NCBI RefSeq assembly: GCF_015223065.1
Contig: NZ_JADFBY010000002.1
Location: forward strand, 310,001-374,000
DNA: 64,000 nt
Direction: 5' to 3'
Source: Mucilaginibacter sp. JRF
Lineage (GTDB): Bacteria > Bacteroidota > Bacteroidia > Sphingobacteriales > Sphingobacteriaceae
A program made the translations under genes and the position numbers. This document shows, one piece after another, positions 7,522-15,675 of this stretch (position 1 is its first letter; every line of letters begins with the position of its first letter). The notes beneath the pieces are model-generated. The model saw only the letters and a list, made by a program, of their open reading frames with translations. It was not told the origin of the DNA and made no database searches.

Positions 7522-8970
7522 TTAAGCCAACACCCACGTATCCTTACTGCCCCCGCCTTGCGAGCTGTTCACCACCAGCGAGCCTTCTTTAAGGGCTACG
7601 CGGGTTAAGCCGCCGGGCACTATCTCAATACCGCTTGGGCCAAACAGCGCGTACGGCCGTAGGTCAATGCGGCGTGGTGTAAGTTCGCCTTGCATATAGC
7701 ATGGCGCTGCCGACAGGTTGATGGTTGGTTGCGCTATAAAATCGCGCGGGTTTTTGATGATCTCCTGCTTGTAATCTTCAATCTCCTGCTCAGTTGAAGC
7801 ATGACCCATCAGCATCCCGTAGCCGCCGCTACCATTGGTGCGTTTTACCACCATTTTATTGATGTTGCCAAACACATGCTCACGCTCATCGCGGTTACCC
7901 AGCTGATAGGTGGGTACATTTTTAAGTATCGGCTCCTCGTTCAGGTAATACTTGATCATGTCGGGCACGTAGGCATAAACGGCCTTATCATCGGCCACGC
8001 CATTGCCTATGGCATTTACAATGGCTACGTTGCCTTTACGGTACGCGCCCATTATACCCGCCACACCCAGCATGCTCGATGGATTGAACACCAGCGGATC
8101 AAGATAATCATCATCAACACGACGGTAAATTACATCAACCTGTTGCAGGCCGGTGGTGGTTTTCATGTATACCTTATGGTTGTTCACTACCAGATCGCGC
8201 CCCTCAACCAGTTCAACACCCATCAGGCGGGCAAGGGTGGTATGCTCAAAGTAGGCCGAGTTGTATATACCCGGACTAAGCAGCACAATGGTTGGGTTAT
8301 GTATTTGCCTTGGCGATAGCGCCAGCAGGTTTTTGTATAATATAGATGGATACTCGGTAACACTGCGAACGCCGCATTGCGGCAGCAGATCGGGGAATAA
8401 GCGTTTGGTGATCTCCCTATTCTCCAGCATATAGCTCACACCCGATGGTGTGCGCAGGTTATCCTCCAATACATAAAAAGTACCATCATAATCGCGTATC
8501 AGATCGATACCCGAAATATGAATGTAAATATCATGAGGAACCTGCAAGTTATACATCTCACGCAAAAAATGCGGACAAGAGTAAATAACCTCTATCGGGA
8601 TAATGCCGTCCTTTATAATGAATTGGTTGCTGTAAACATCCTTTAAAAACAGGTTGAGGGCGGTGAGGCGTTGCTTGATACCACGCTCAACAAAGGCCCA
8701 TTCCTGCGCGGTTATGATACGGGGAATAATATCGAACGGGAAGATCTTCTCTATACCCTCGCCGCTGTTGTATACGGTAAAGGTAATACCCTGACTCATG
8801 AACAAGCGCTTGGCCAGATCTTCCTTTTTGTTCAGATCATCGGCCGATTCGCGCGAGATATAGTCGATAACCTTGCGGTAATGATCGCGAACATTGCTAT
8901 TCTCGCCATACATCTCGTCCCAAACACCATTTATGGGATTGTATTTATTAAAATATGCCGATTCCTCCAT
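7522..8970 (-). CDS. Circularly permuted ATP-grasp protein (DUF404/DUF407)
   Basis: A 482-residue protein of the permuted ATP-grasp type 2 family. Marks include VYNSGEGIEKIFPFDIIPRI, the central FYVLEDNLRTPSGVSYMLENR, the repeated VDVIYRRVDDDYLDPL and the late nucleotide-binding VVKRTNGSGGYGM. ATP-grasp enzymes join a carboxylate to an amine or thiol via acyl phosphate. It is first of the three-gene module with alpha-E and transglutaminase-like proteins, so a peptide or amide ligase role is inferred. Length and motifs are complete. No clear promoter was found in the 240 nt upstream. Confidence 0.92.
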   Translation of the reverse strand: MEESAYFNKYNPINGVWDEMYGENSNVRDHYRKVIDYISRESADDLNKKEDLAKRLFMSQGITFTVYNSGEGIEKIFPFDIIPRIITAQEWAFVERGIKQRLTALNLFLKDVYSNQFIIKDGIIPIEVIYSCPHFLREMYNLQVPHDIYIHISGIDLIRDYDGTFYVLEDNLRTPSGVSYMLENREITKRLFPDLLPQCGVRSVTEYPSILYKNLLALSPRQIHNPTIVLLSPGIYNSAYFEHTTLARLMGVELVEGRDLVVNNHKVYMKTTTGLQQVDVIYRRVDDDYLDPLVFNPSSMLGVAGIMGAYRKGNVAIVNAIGNGVADDKAVYAYVPDMIKYYLNEEPILKNVPTYQLGNRDEREHVFGNINKMVVKRTNGSGGYGMLMGHASTEQEIEDYKQEIIKNPRDFIAQPTINLSAAPCYMQGELTPRRIDLRPYALFGPSGIEIVPGGLTRVALKEGSLVVNSSQGGGSKDTWVLA

Positions 8971-9157
8971 AAAGTGCCCGCTGCGATTATGTTAAATTTT
9001 TAGATTTATGTATTTAAGTATCGTAATTTATAAAGTAATAATGATAATTGGCAATTGTTTTTCAAAAATTTGTAATTAAATGTGGCTATAAATATGAAAT
9101 ATCTAATAAAATATTGCCGATTAGGCCGTTACTGTAATTAAAAATTGTTTGTAAGCT

Positions 9158-9190
9158 AAAAAAGCACCGGTAATTTCCGATGCTTTTTTG
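9158..9190 (-). terminator. Terminator downstream of the DUF4397 gene
   Basis: AAAAAAGCA-C-CGG and CCG-A-TGCTTTTTT form a stem with one mismatch around the loop TAATTT. It is flanked by A/T runs on both sides and could work on either strand. It ends 20 nt after the stop of the minus-strand gene at 9211. Confidence 0.8.
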
Positions 9191-9210
9191 TAGAAAGGTG
9201 TTAGTATGGA

Positions 9211-9897
9211 TCAATTTTCGGCCACTACGGTGTATTTTAGTGTGGCTATGGTTGAACCTGATAAGTAAATGGTATAAATTTTACCTACTTGTACGGCGGT
9301 GCTCATATCTAATTCAGCCTGGGTTGAACCGGCTCCGTATAAAAAGAACTTGGTATTGGCGTCAACTTCCTTATACGCTGATGCTGCTTTGTAAGCTACA
9401 TCGGTAAATACTTTGTTGGCGGCGCTCAGGCCTACATCAACACTGCTGGTTACTGCCGATGCCAGGTGCACAAAGCGTACTTTAGCTTTGCCTGATGATG
9501 GGGCGGTGGTATCGTCCTCAGTAACTACTGATGTTTTTGATTCGGCATTACCGGTAAAGTATACGCTGTAATGCTTGTTGTTTTGCAGCTCAAGGTCGAA
9601 AGCGGTACTGGCCGTTGCCGAACCTTCGTTACGGAATTGTGCCTGGCGGTCGCCGCTATTGGTTTCAATATAGCTTGAGGTATTGCCATAAGCCACGGCG
9701 GATGTGCTGATTTTATTACCATCCAAATAAAGCTCCTGCGAGGCTGAGCCTTCAACGGCGTTGGTTATACGGATCTGCGCTTTGCCTGATGTAGCGTCGT
9801 CATCATCCTTATCGCATGATGATAGTGAAACGGTGGCCAGTACAATTAGTGATAGTGATAAGATCTTGGTGTTCTTTAGTTGATCAAAAATTTTCAT
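9211..9897 (-). CDS. DUF4397 domain lipoprotein
   Basis: A 228-residue secreted protein. The signal ends in the lipobox SLSSC (cysteine about residue 29) followed by the acidic DKDDDD, a lipoprotein export-like signal common in Bacteroidota that often directs surface exposure. The rest holds two copies of a beta-rich DUF4397 unit: GKAQIRITNAVEGS with SQELYLDGNKIS, then KAKVRFVHLASAV with SSVDVGLS. DUF4397 has no known activity. The gene stands alone between two terminators. Confidence 0.87.
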   Translation of the reverse strand: MKIFDQLKNTKILSLSLIVLATVSLSSCDKDDDDATSGKAQIRITNAVEGSASQELYLDGNKISTSAVAYGNTSSYIETNSGDRQAQFRNEGSATASTAFDLELQNNKHYSVYFTGNAESKTSVVTEDDTTAPSSGKAKVRFVHLASAVTSSVDVGLSAANKVFTDVAYKAASAYKEVDANTKFFLYGAGSTQAELDMSTAVQVGKIYTIYLSGSTIATLKYTVVAEN

Positions 9898-9980
9898 AAG
9901 TTATAAAATAGAATTTTGTACGATCACACTATCCAACACAAGGCCATATTTATAATAAGCTCATAATAATGGGTTTAATA

Positions 9981-9999
9981 ATGTCATGATACCTGACAT
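9981..9999. promoter_or_regulatory. Inverted repeat upstream of the DUF4397 gene
   Basis: ATGTCA-N7-TGACAT is a perfect 6-bp dyad 84 nt upstream of the start. It is a possible operator. Short dyads like this arise by chance, so the call is tentative. Confidence 0.25.
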
Positions 10000-10061
10000 T
10001 TGTATGATAAATACAACAATTTGTACTTGATGCTAAACTTTTTCATTAAAATTTCATGCAT

Positions 10062-10096
10062 AAAAAAAGCGCCCCGGTATTGTCGGAGCGCTTATG
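10062..10096 (-). terminator. Terminator of the sdh operon
   Basis: Reverse strand: AAGCGC-T-CCG and CGG-G-GCGCTT form the stem, followed by a T7 run. It lies 20 nt after the sdhB stop. Confidence 0.85.
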
Positions 10097-10116
10097 ATAG
10101 TATGATATTTTAATAT

Positions 10117-10902
10117 TTATTGAGCGTGATCGTGCACACCTTCTTCCTTAAACAATTTGGCGTTGAAGAAATCATTATTCATACGGCCAATATTGGTAAG
10201 GCTGATCTCTTTAGGGCACTCGGCTTCACAAGCACCGGTGTTGGTACAGTTACCAAAACCTTCTTCGTCCATTTGCGCAACCATTGATTGTACACGGCTC
10301 CAACGCTCAGGCTGGCCTTGCGGCAACATACCTAACTGCGATACCTTTGCCGATACGAACAACATGGCCGAAGCATTTTTACATGCCGCAACACAAGCGC
10401 CGCAACCAATACAGGTAGCTGAGTTAAAGGCCTCGTCGGCAATAACTTTAGGGATGGCTATCTCGTTAGCATCAGGCACACCACCTGTGTTGATAGATAC
10501 ATAACCACCGGCTTGCTGTATACGATCAAACGCTGAACGGTCAACCGCCAGATCCTTAAGTACCGGGAAAGCGGCTGCGCGCCAAGGCTCAATAGTGATG
10601 GTTTCGCCATCTTTAAAAGAGCGCATGTGCAACTGGCAAGTGGTAATAGCGCGCTTAGGGCCATGCGGACGGCCGTTAATATAAAGCGAGCACATACCAC
10701 AAATGCCCTCGCGGCAATCGTGATCAAAATATATAGGTTCTTCACCTTTTTTGGTAAGGCTTTCGTTCACCACGTCAAGCATTTCAAGGAATGACATGTC
10801 TTCCGAAATACTCTCAGCTTTGTAGGTCACAAACTTACCCGAGGTTTGTGCATTTTTTTGGCGCCAAACTTTAAGCGTCAGGTTCATATTTCCGTTACTC
10901 AT
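10117..10902 (-). CDS. sdhB: Succinate dehydrogenase / fumarate reductase iron-sulfur subunit
   Basis: A 261-residue protein that passes electrons from the flavoprotein to the membrane anchor of complex II. The plant-type ferredoxin site is seen in [10 protein letters not shown] with a later C. The C-terminal bacterial ferredoxin part has [13 protein letters not shown] and [15 protein letters not shown], giving the 4Fe-4S and 3Fe-4S ligands. It is third in the order sdhC-sdhA-sdhB, which is the usual B-type order in Bacteroidota. The 82-nt gap from sdhA holds a word-repeat hairpin. Confidence 0.96.
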   Translation of the reverse strand: MSNGNMNLTLKVWRQKNAQTSGKFVTYKAESISEDMSFLEMLDVVNESLTKKGEEPIYFDHDCREGICGMCSLYINGRPHGPKRAITTCQLHMRSFKDGETITIEPWRAAAFPVLKDLAVDRSAFDRIQQAGGYVSINTGGVPDANEIAIPKVIADEAFNSATCIGCGACVAACKNASAMLFVSAKVSQLGMLPQGQPERWSRVQSMVAQMDEEGFGNCTNTGACEAECPKEISLTNIGRMNNDFFNAKLFKEEGVHDHAQ

Positions 10903-10984
10903 CTTTATTGAGATTGTAGAATTAAGATTCAGGAATCAGGATAAAGAGTTAAAATCTTGCCTCTTGATTCTTGCCCCTCAAATC
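10903..10984. repeat. Word-repeat hairpin between sdhA and sdhB
   Basis: The left arm (about 10922-10948) reads AAGATTCAGGAATCAGGATA. The right arm (about 10953-10987) is a degenerate complement built from TTGCCTCTTGATTCTTGCCCC. Both arms repeat a word like AAGAATCAGGA. The element fills nearly the whole intergenic gap. It is the same kind of structure as at 31661, 32656 and 43871 but uses a different word. Confidence 0.55.
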
Positions 10985-12919
10985 TTATTTATAGCTCCTC
11001 TGTGTTAACTTAACATTTTCAAATACCAGCTCCTCTTTGTGCAGTTCTTCGGGTTGGTTTTCACCTTTAAATTCCCAGGCTGCCGCAAATGCGAAGTTTT
11101 CGTCGTCGCGCAATGCTTCGCCTTCTTCAGTTTGCGATTCGAGGCGGAAGTGGCCACCACATGATTCCTTACGCATCAGCGCGTCGGTAACCATCAGTTC
11201 GCCAAGCTCAATAAAGTCGGCAACACGTCCGGCTCTTTCAAGCGCCGCGTTGATCTCCTCATTCTCGCCGGTTACGATAGCGTTTTTCCAGAAATCAGCT
11301 TTAAGCTCTTGTATCAGACCTTTAGCTTTGGTCAAACCTTCTTCGGTACGTGCCATACCACAGTACTCCCACATAATGTGGCCAAGCTCGCGGTGGTATT
11401 CAACCACGCTTTTGTTACCCTTAAGGGCAAGCAGCTTGTTTACATATGCAAGTGTATCCTGTTTGGTTTGCTCAAACGCAGGGTGGTTAACATCAACCGG
11501 TTTAGGGCCGATGGTAGCCAGGTAATCACCCAAAGTGTAAGGGATAACAAAGTAACCGTCAGACAAGCCCTGCATCAACGCTGATGCACCAAGGCGGTTA
11601 GCGCCGTGGTCAGAGAAGTTACACTCGCCCAGGGCATATAATCCCGGTACGTTAGTGCTCAGGTTATAATCAACCCAAAGGCCACCCATTGTATAGTGTA
11701 CCGCAGGGTAAATACGCATTGGCTGGCTGTAAGGGTCTTCGGCAGTGATCTGCGCGTACATATCAAACAGGTTACCATATTTGGCGGCAACTGTTTCCTG
11801 ACCTAAACGCTTAATAGCATCAGCAAAGTCAAGGAATACGGCAAAGCCCGATGTACCTACACCACGACCTTCATCGGCCATTTCCTTAGCGTTACGTGAC
11901 GCCACATCGCGCGGAACAAGGTTACCGAAGGCAGGGTATTTTCTTTCAAGGAAGTAATCGCGGTCGTCCTCTTTAATATCGCTGGCTTTTAATTTGCCTG
12001 AGCGTAATTGCTGAGCGATCTCTACTGTTTTTGGTGCCCATACACGTCCGTCGTTACGTAACGATTCAGACATCAGCGTAAGCTTTGACTGATGATCGCC
12101 GGTAACAGGGATACAGGTAGGGTGAATTTGCGTGTAGCAAGGGTTAGCAAAGAAAGCGCCGCGTTTGTGTGCCCTCCAGGCCGCGGTTACGTTTGAACCG
12201 ATAGCGTTGGTTGACAGGTAGAACACGTTGCTGTAACCACCGGTACATAATAAAACGGCATGGCCTGCATGTGTTTCAATTTCGCCGGTTTTAAGGTTAC
12301 GGGTAACAATACCTTTAGCCTGGCCATCAACAACAACAACGTCAAGCATTTCGGTACGGGTGTACATTTTAACCTTGCCGTGGTGTATTTGGCGGTTAAG
12401 TGCTGAGTAAGCACCTAAAAGTAATTGCTGTCCAGTTTGGCCGCGGGCGTAAAAGGTACGTGATACCTGCGCGCCACCAAATGAGCGGTTATCCAGCAAA
12501 CCGCCGTACTCGCGAGCAAAAGGCACACCCTGAGCCACACACTGGTCAATAATATTTACTGATACCTCGGCCAAACGGTGAACGTTGGCTTCGCGGGCAC
12601 GGTAATCACCACCTTTAATGGTATCATAAAACAAACGGTAAACACTGTCACCGTCATTTTGATAGTTCTTTGCTGCGTTTATACCACCTTGTGCGGCAAT
12701 AGAGTGCGCACGGCGTGGGCTATCCTGAAAGCAAAACGCTGTAACATTGTAACCAAGCTCGGCCAAAGTAGCCGCGGCTGATGCGCCTGCCAAACCCGTA
12801 CCCACAACAATAATGTTATACTTACGCTTGTTGGCCGGGTTAACCAGCTTAAGGTTAAATTTATGCTTGCTCCATTTTTCGGCCAAAGGGCCCTGGGGAA
12901 TCTTAGCATCTAAAGTCAT
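10985..12919 (-). CDS. sdhA: Succinate dehydrogenase / fumarate reductase flavoprotein subunit
   Basis: A 644-residue flavoprotein that oxidises succinate to fumarate (or the reverse) with covalent FAD. The dinucleotide fold is [20 protein letters not shown] near residue 35. The FAD-linking histidine lies in [14 protein letters not shown]. The active-site region is [14 protein letters not shown], and [17 protein letters not shown] closes the FAD site. The order and length match the B-type enzyme of Bacteroidota, which feeds the menaquinone pool. It lies 56 nt after sdhC. Confidence 0.96.
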   Translation of the reverse strand: MTLDAKIPQGPLAEKWSKHKFNLKLVNPANKRKYNIIVVGTGLAGASAAATLAELGYNVTAFCFQDSPRRAHSIAAQGGINAAKNYQNDGDSVYRLFYDTIKGGDYRAREANVHRLAEVSVNIIDQCVAQGVPFAREYGGLLDNRSFGGAQVSRTFYARGQTGQQLLLGAYSALNRQIHHGKVKMYTRTEMLDVVVVDGQAKGIVTRNLKTGEIETHAGHAVLLCTGGYSNVFYLSTNAIGSNVTAAWRAHKRGAFFANPCYTQIHPTCIPVTGDHQSKLTLMSESLRNDGRVWAPKTVEIAQQLRSGKLKASDIKEDDRDYFLERKYPAFGNLVPRDVASRNAKEMADEGRGVGTSGFAVFLDFADAIKRLGQETVAAKYGNLFDMYAQITAEDPYSQPMRIYPAVHYTMGGLWVDYNLSTNVPGLYALGECNFSDHGANRLGASALMQGLSDGYFVIPYTLGDYLATIGPKPVDVNHPAFEQTKQDTLAYVNKLLALKGNKSVVEYHRELGHIMWEYCGMARTEEGLTKAKGLIQELKADFWKNAIVTGENEEINAALERAGRVADFIELGELMVTDALMRKESCGGHFRLESQTEEGEALRDDENFAFAAAWEFKGENQPEELHKEELVFENVKLTQRSYK

Positions 12920-12975
12920 CTCTTACAATTATATTTTTGATCGGCCTTGCAGCCGCATCATATCAACAATAAACC

Positions 12976-13770
12976 TTATCTACAGAAAAAATAAACTACC
13001 GGCATTGCCGCGAAACCAAGCGGAATAATCACAGCGAAAAGCCAGGTGCCGATAAAGTAAATGATCGGTTTGTATTTACGGTGAACCCAACCCACAGTGT
13101 GGAACGCACTTTGAAAGCCGTGCAGTAAGTGGAATGATAACGCGCCTAACGCAATTACATAGAATGCCACATACCACCATTGCTTAAAGGCAATTTCAAC
13201 GGTTTGGTTAAGGTCTTTAGCTACCATGGTTTCAACACTGCCTTCGGTAAATACAGCGTAGTGGTAATCGCCCGGAGGCAGATCACGTGCCGAAAGCTGC
13301 TCGCCGGTTACCAGGTCGGTTTTGTACTCCTTAAACGGAATAACGTGGGTGCTTTTGCCTGTAAAATCATCCTGGTGGTACTTAAACCAAAAATCTTTCA
13401 TGTGTATCACGATGAAAAGAAACAGGATAGAACCCAGCAAACCCATGTTTTTTGACGACCATGAGGTTGGTGATTTTGTTGCCGAAGCATAACCGACAGG
13501 ACGGGCTTTACGGTTTTTAACCGTTAAAACAATAGCATAAATTGTGTGCACCAGTATTGACAGGTACAACAGGTACGATACCACCCTGATAGGCGGAAAA
13601 TGCGTCATGAAGTTAGCGTAGGCATTGAAAGCCTGGCCGTTATCATGTTTAAAAAGTGCAAGGTTACCGCTAAGGTGAACAATTAGGAAAGTACACAAAA
13701 ACAAGCCTGTTAAAGCCATGATCAGCTTCTTGCCCAGCGACGAGTTAAAGGTTTGTTTAAATTCGCTCAT
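12976..13770 (-). CDS. sdhC: Succinate dehydrogenase cytochrome b subunit
   Basis: A 264-residue membrane anchor. It has about five transmembrane helices, starting with KLIMALTGLFLCTFLIVHLSG and ending with FIGTWLFAVIIPLGFAAMPVV. Histidines in HLSGNL, HIKD-like and FHLLHGFQSAFHTVG segments are the expected heme ligands of a di-heme type B anchor. A soluble insert with DFTGKSTHVIPF lies in the middle. It is the first gene of the operon, with a candidate -7 box upstream. Confidence 0.94.
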   Translation of the reverse strand: MSEFKQTFNSSLGKKLIMALTGLFLCTFLIVHLSGNLALFKHDNGQAFNAYANFMTHFPPIRVVSYLLYLSILVHTIYAIVLTVKNRKARPVGYASATKSPTSWSSKNMGLLGSILFLFIVIHMKDFWFKYHQDDFTGKSTHVIPFKEYKTDLVTGEQLSARDLPPGDYHYAVFTEGSVETMVAKDLNQTVEIAFKQWWYVAFYVIALGALSFHLLHGFQSAFHTVGWVHRKYKPIIYFIGTWLFAVIIPLGFAAMPVVYFFCR

Positions 13771-13792
13771 TATGAAGTTTTGATTATTTCGG

Positions 13793-13800
13793 CAAAAGTA
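13793..13800 (-). promoter_or_regulatory. Candidate -7 box of the sdhCAB promoter
   Basis: The reverse strand reads TACTTTTG, a full match to TAnnTTTG, 22 nt before the sdhC start. No good TTTG is seen at 19-21 nt upstream, so the call rests on the -7 element and position. Confidence 0.4.
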
Positions 13801-13933
13801 TCTATTAAATAGTAAAACCGTGTAAATGGTTCACATAATATGAGGCTTTAATAGCTATTTAGAAACAATCTAAGCACTTATTTGGTTACACAAAATTTAC
13901 ACACATAAGTCTATCTTCGCCTGTTATATATTG

Positions 13934-15085
13934 ATGAACATGAAATATTTATACCTGTTACTTATTACAGTAGTTTTTTCGGCCTGTAACCGTGCCGACC
14001 GAGTGGAGATAGAGGGCACCGCGCCCGGTATTAAAAATGGTGTTTTTGGCATTGTTGATGTGCTGAACAAGCCGCTTTATGGCGATAACATTGTTGACGG
14101 TAAATTTAAAATTAACGAGATACTGGAATATGCCGGTTATTACCAGATAAAGGTGACCAATATGCTTGATAACAAGAAAACCCATATACCTTATGAGGTA
14201 TACCTGGAGGATGGCAAATACAACATCGAGATAAATGGTAATGATCTGACCAAGTATCCTAAGATCAAAACCGATTCAAAAATTCAAAACGAGTTATCAG
14301 CCTATTATACCCTTGCTGATGAATTGGTGGCTGACATTGCCCAAAAGGTAAAGGATGAACGCGCCTTTTTAAGAAGCAGCGAAGGTAAGAGCCTTGAAGG
14401 TGCCGCTTACCTCGAAAGGGTTGATAAGTTAAAGCAGTTACAGCAGGAACAAGTAGCGGTTGAGGCTACGGTGATTGAAAAATTCATCGAAAAATATCCT
14501 AAAAGTACCATAGCGGCTCACTTTATAAAAAAGGTTGATTATAAGGATGACCCTGCACGCTACTACGCGCTGTATAATAAGCTGAGCGATGAAGCCAAAA
14601 ATACCGAGGAGGGTAAAGAGATAGGCCCCAAGCTTGCCGGTTTAGCCAAACTGGTGGCCGGCCAAACAGCGCCTGATATTTTTGGTACCGATGCCAACGG
14701 TAAAGCCTTTGACCGCAAGGCATTCGCCGGTAAAAAAATAATACTGATCGATTTTTGGCGTGCCGGTAACGAGGTTAGCCGCCAAAATCACCTGCAAATG
14801 AATAGCAAGTTGTTTTTCCAGGTGAACAGTAGTAAGGAGTTTGATATCATCAGCATCGATCTGGATGAGAATAAGGAGTACTGGCTAAAAGCTATAAAAG
14901 AGGATAACATGAAGTGGCCTCAGTTTTCAGATCTGAAAGGTAACGAATCAAAGAACGTGGAAGCATGGGGCATCAGCCGTGTACCAACCTATTACCTGCT
15001 TGATGGTAACTGGAAGATATTAAAGCGCGACATCCCGTACAACGATATATCGTTCGAGATAACTGATTACATGGAAAAAAAATAG
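13934..15085 (+). CDS. TlpA-like lipoprotein lacking redox cysteines
   Basis: A 383-residue lipoprotein. The signal MKYLYLLLITVVFSAC gives the acylated cysteine. An N-terminal DUF4369-like beta domain (VEIEGTAPGIKNGVFGIVDV) and a helical linker follow, then a C-terminal thioredoxin fold from about residue 245 (GQTAPDIFGTDANGKAF). Where TlpA has a W-C-x-x-C site this protein reads DFWRAGNEVSRQNH. The lipobox cysteine is the only cysteine in the whole protein, so thiol redox chemistry is excluded. The cis-proline loop SRVPTYYLLDG is kept. An ATG at 13940 is an alternative start. Confidence 0.85.
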   Translation: MNMKYLYLLLITVVFSACNRADRVEIEGTAPGIKNGVFGIVDVLNKPLYGDNIVDGKFKINEILEYAGYYQIKVTNMLDNKKTHIPYEVYLEDGKYNIEINGNDLTKYPKIKTDSKIQNELSAYYTLADELVADIAQKVKDERAFLRSSEGKSLEGAAYLERVDKLKQLQQEQVAVEATVIEKFIEKYPKSTIAAHFIKKVDYKDDPARYYALYNKLSDEAKNTEEGKEIGPKLAGLAKLVAGQTAPDIFGTDANGKAFDRKAFAGKKIILIDFWRAGNEVSRQNHLQMNSKLFFQVNSSKEFDIISIDLDENKEYWLKAIKEDNMKWPQFSDLKGNESKNVEAWGISRVPTYYLLDGNWKILKRDIPYNDISFEITDYMEKK

Positions 15086-15089
15086 CCCA

Positions 15090-15584
15090 ATGTTAAAACT
15101 GTGGGGATTTGATAATGTGCCTGCCGAGAGGTTGCAACAATTGGCCGATAACCCCAATATTGCCCGTAACCTGCGCGATATTTTTCCGCACCCTTATACC
15201 ATTGCTGATGCCGGGGAATTTATTGAGGCCGCGGTAACCGGAGCTATACCTCATGTGTTCGGTATTTTTGCGGATGATGAGTTTATTGGCGTTGGCGGCA
15301 TAACCGTAAAAATAGATATTCACCGCAACAATGCCGAAATAGGTTATTGGTTAGGCGAACCCTATTGGGGCAAAGGCTATGCCACTGAGGCTGTGAAGTT
15401 ACTGACGGAGTACGCGTTCAATATCGGCCTTATCCGGGTATTCGCCGGTGTGTTCGCCCATAACAAGGCATCGCAACGGGTGCTCGAAAAGGCGGGCTAT
15501 ACCCTTGAAGCAATACTACGCTCAGCCATTGTTAAAAACGGCGAGGTGATGGATGAGCATTTGTACGCTATCATAAAAAGTTAA
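15090..15584 (+). CDS. GNAT family N-acetyltransferase
   Basis: A 164-residue RimJ/RimL-type acetyltransferase. The acetyl-CoA loop is seen in YWLGEPYWGKGYATEAVKLL, followed by RVFAGVFAHNKASQRVLEKAGY. The latter is the hallmark of the RimJ/RimL group. The substrate (protein N-terminus, small amine or antibiotic) cannot be read from sequence. It starts 4 nt after the TlpA-like gene, so the two are probably cotranscribed. Confidence 0.9.
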   Translation: MLKLWGFDNVPAERLQQLADNPNIARNLRDIFPHPYTIADAGEFIEAAVTGAIPHVFGIFADDEFIGVGGITVKIDIHRNNAEIGYWLGEPYWGKGYATEAVKLLTEYAFNIGLIRVFAGVFAHNKASQRVLEKAGYTLEAILRSAIVKNGEVMDEHLYAIIKS

Positions 15585-15606
15585 GCATAGCATCATTATA
15601 AAATAA

Positions 15607-15637
15607 AAAGGCATTTACCAAGCGGTAAATGCCTTTG
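15607..15637. terminator. Bidirectional terminator between convergent genes
   Basis: Perfect 13-bp stem AAAGGCATTTACC / GGTAAATGCCTTT with loop AAGC. It lies between the plus-strand GNAT gene and the minus-strand permease gene, so it can serve both. Confidence 0.85.
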
Positions 15638-15675
15638 TTAGTTAAAGGGGTTATATATAGAGTGATTGGTTGCTA

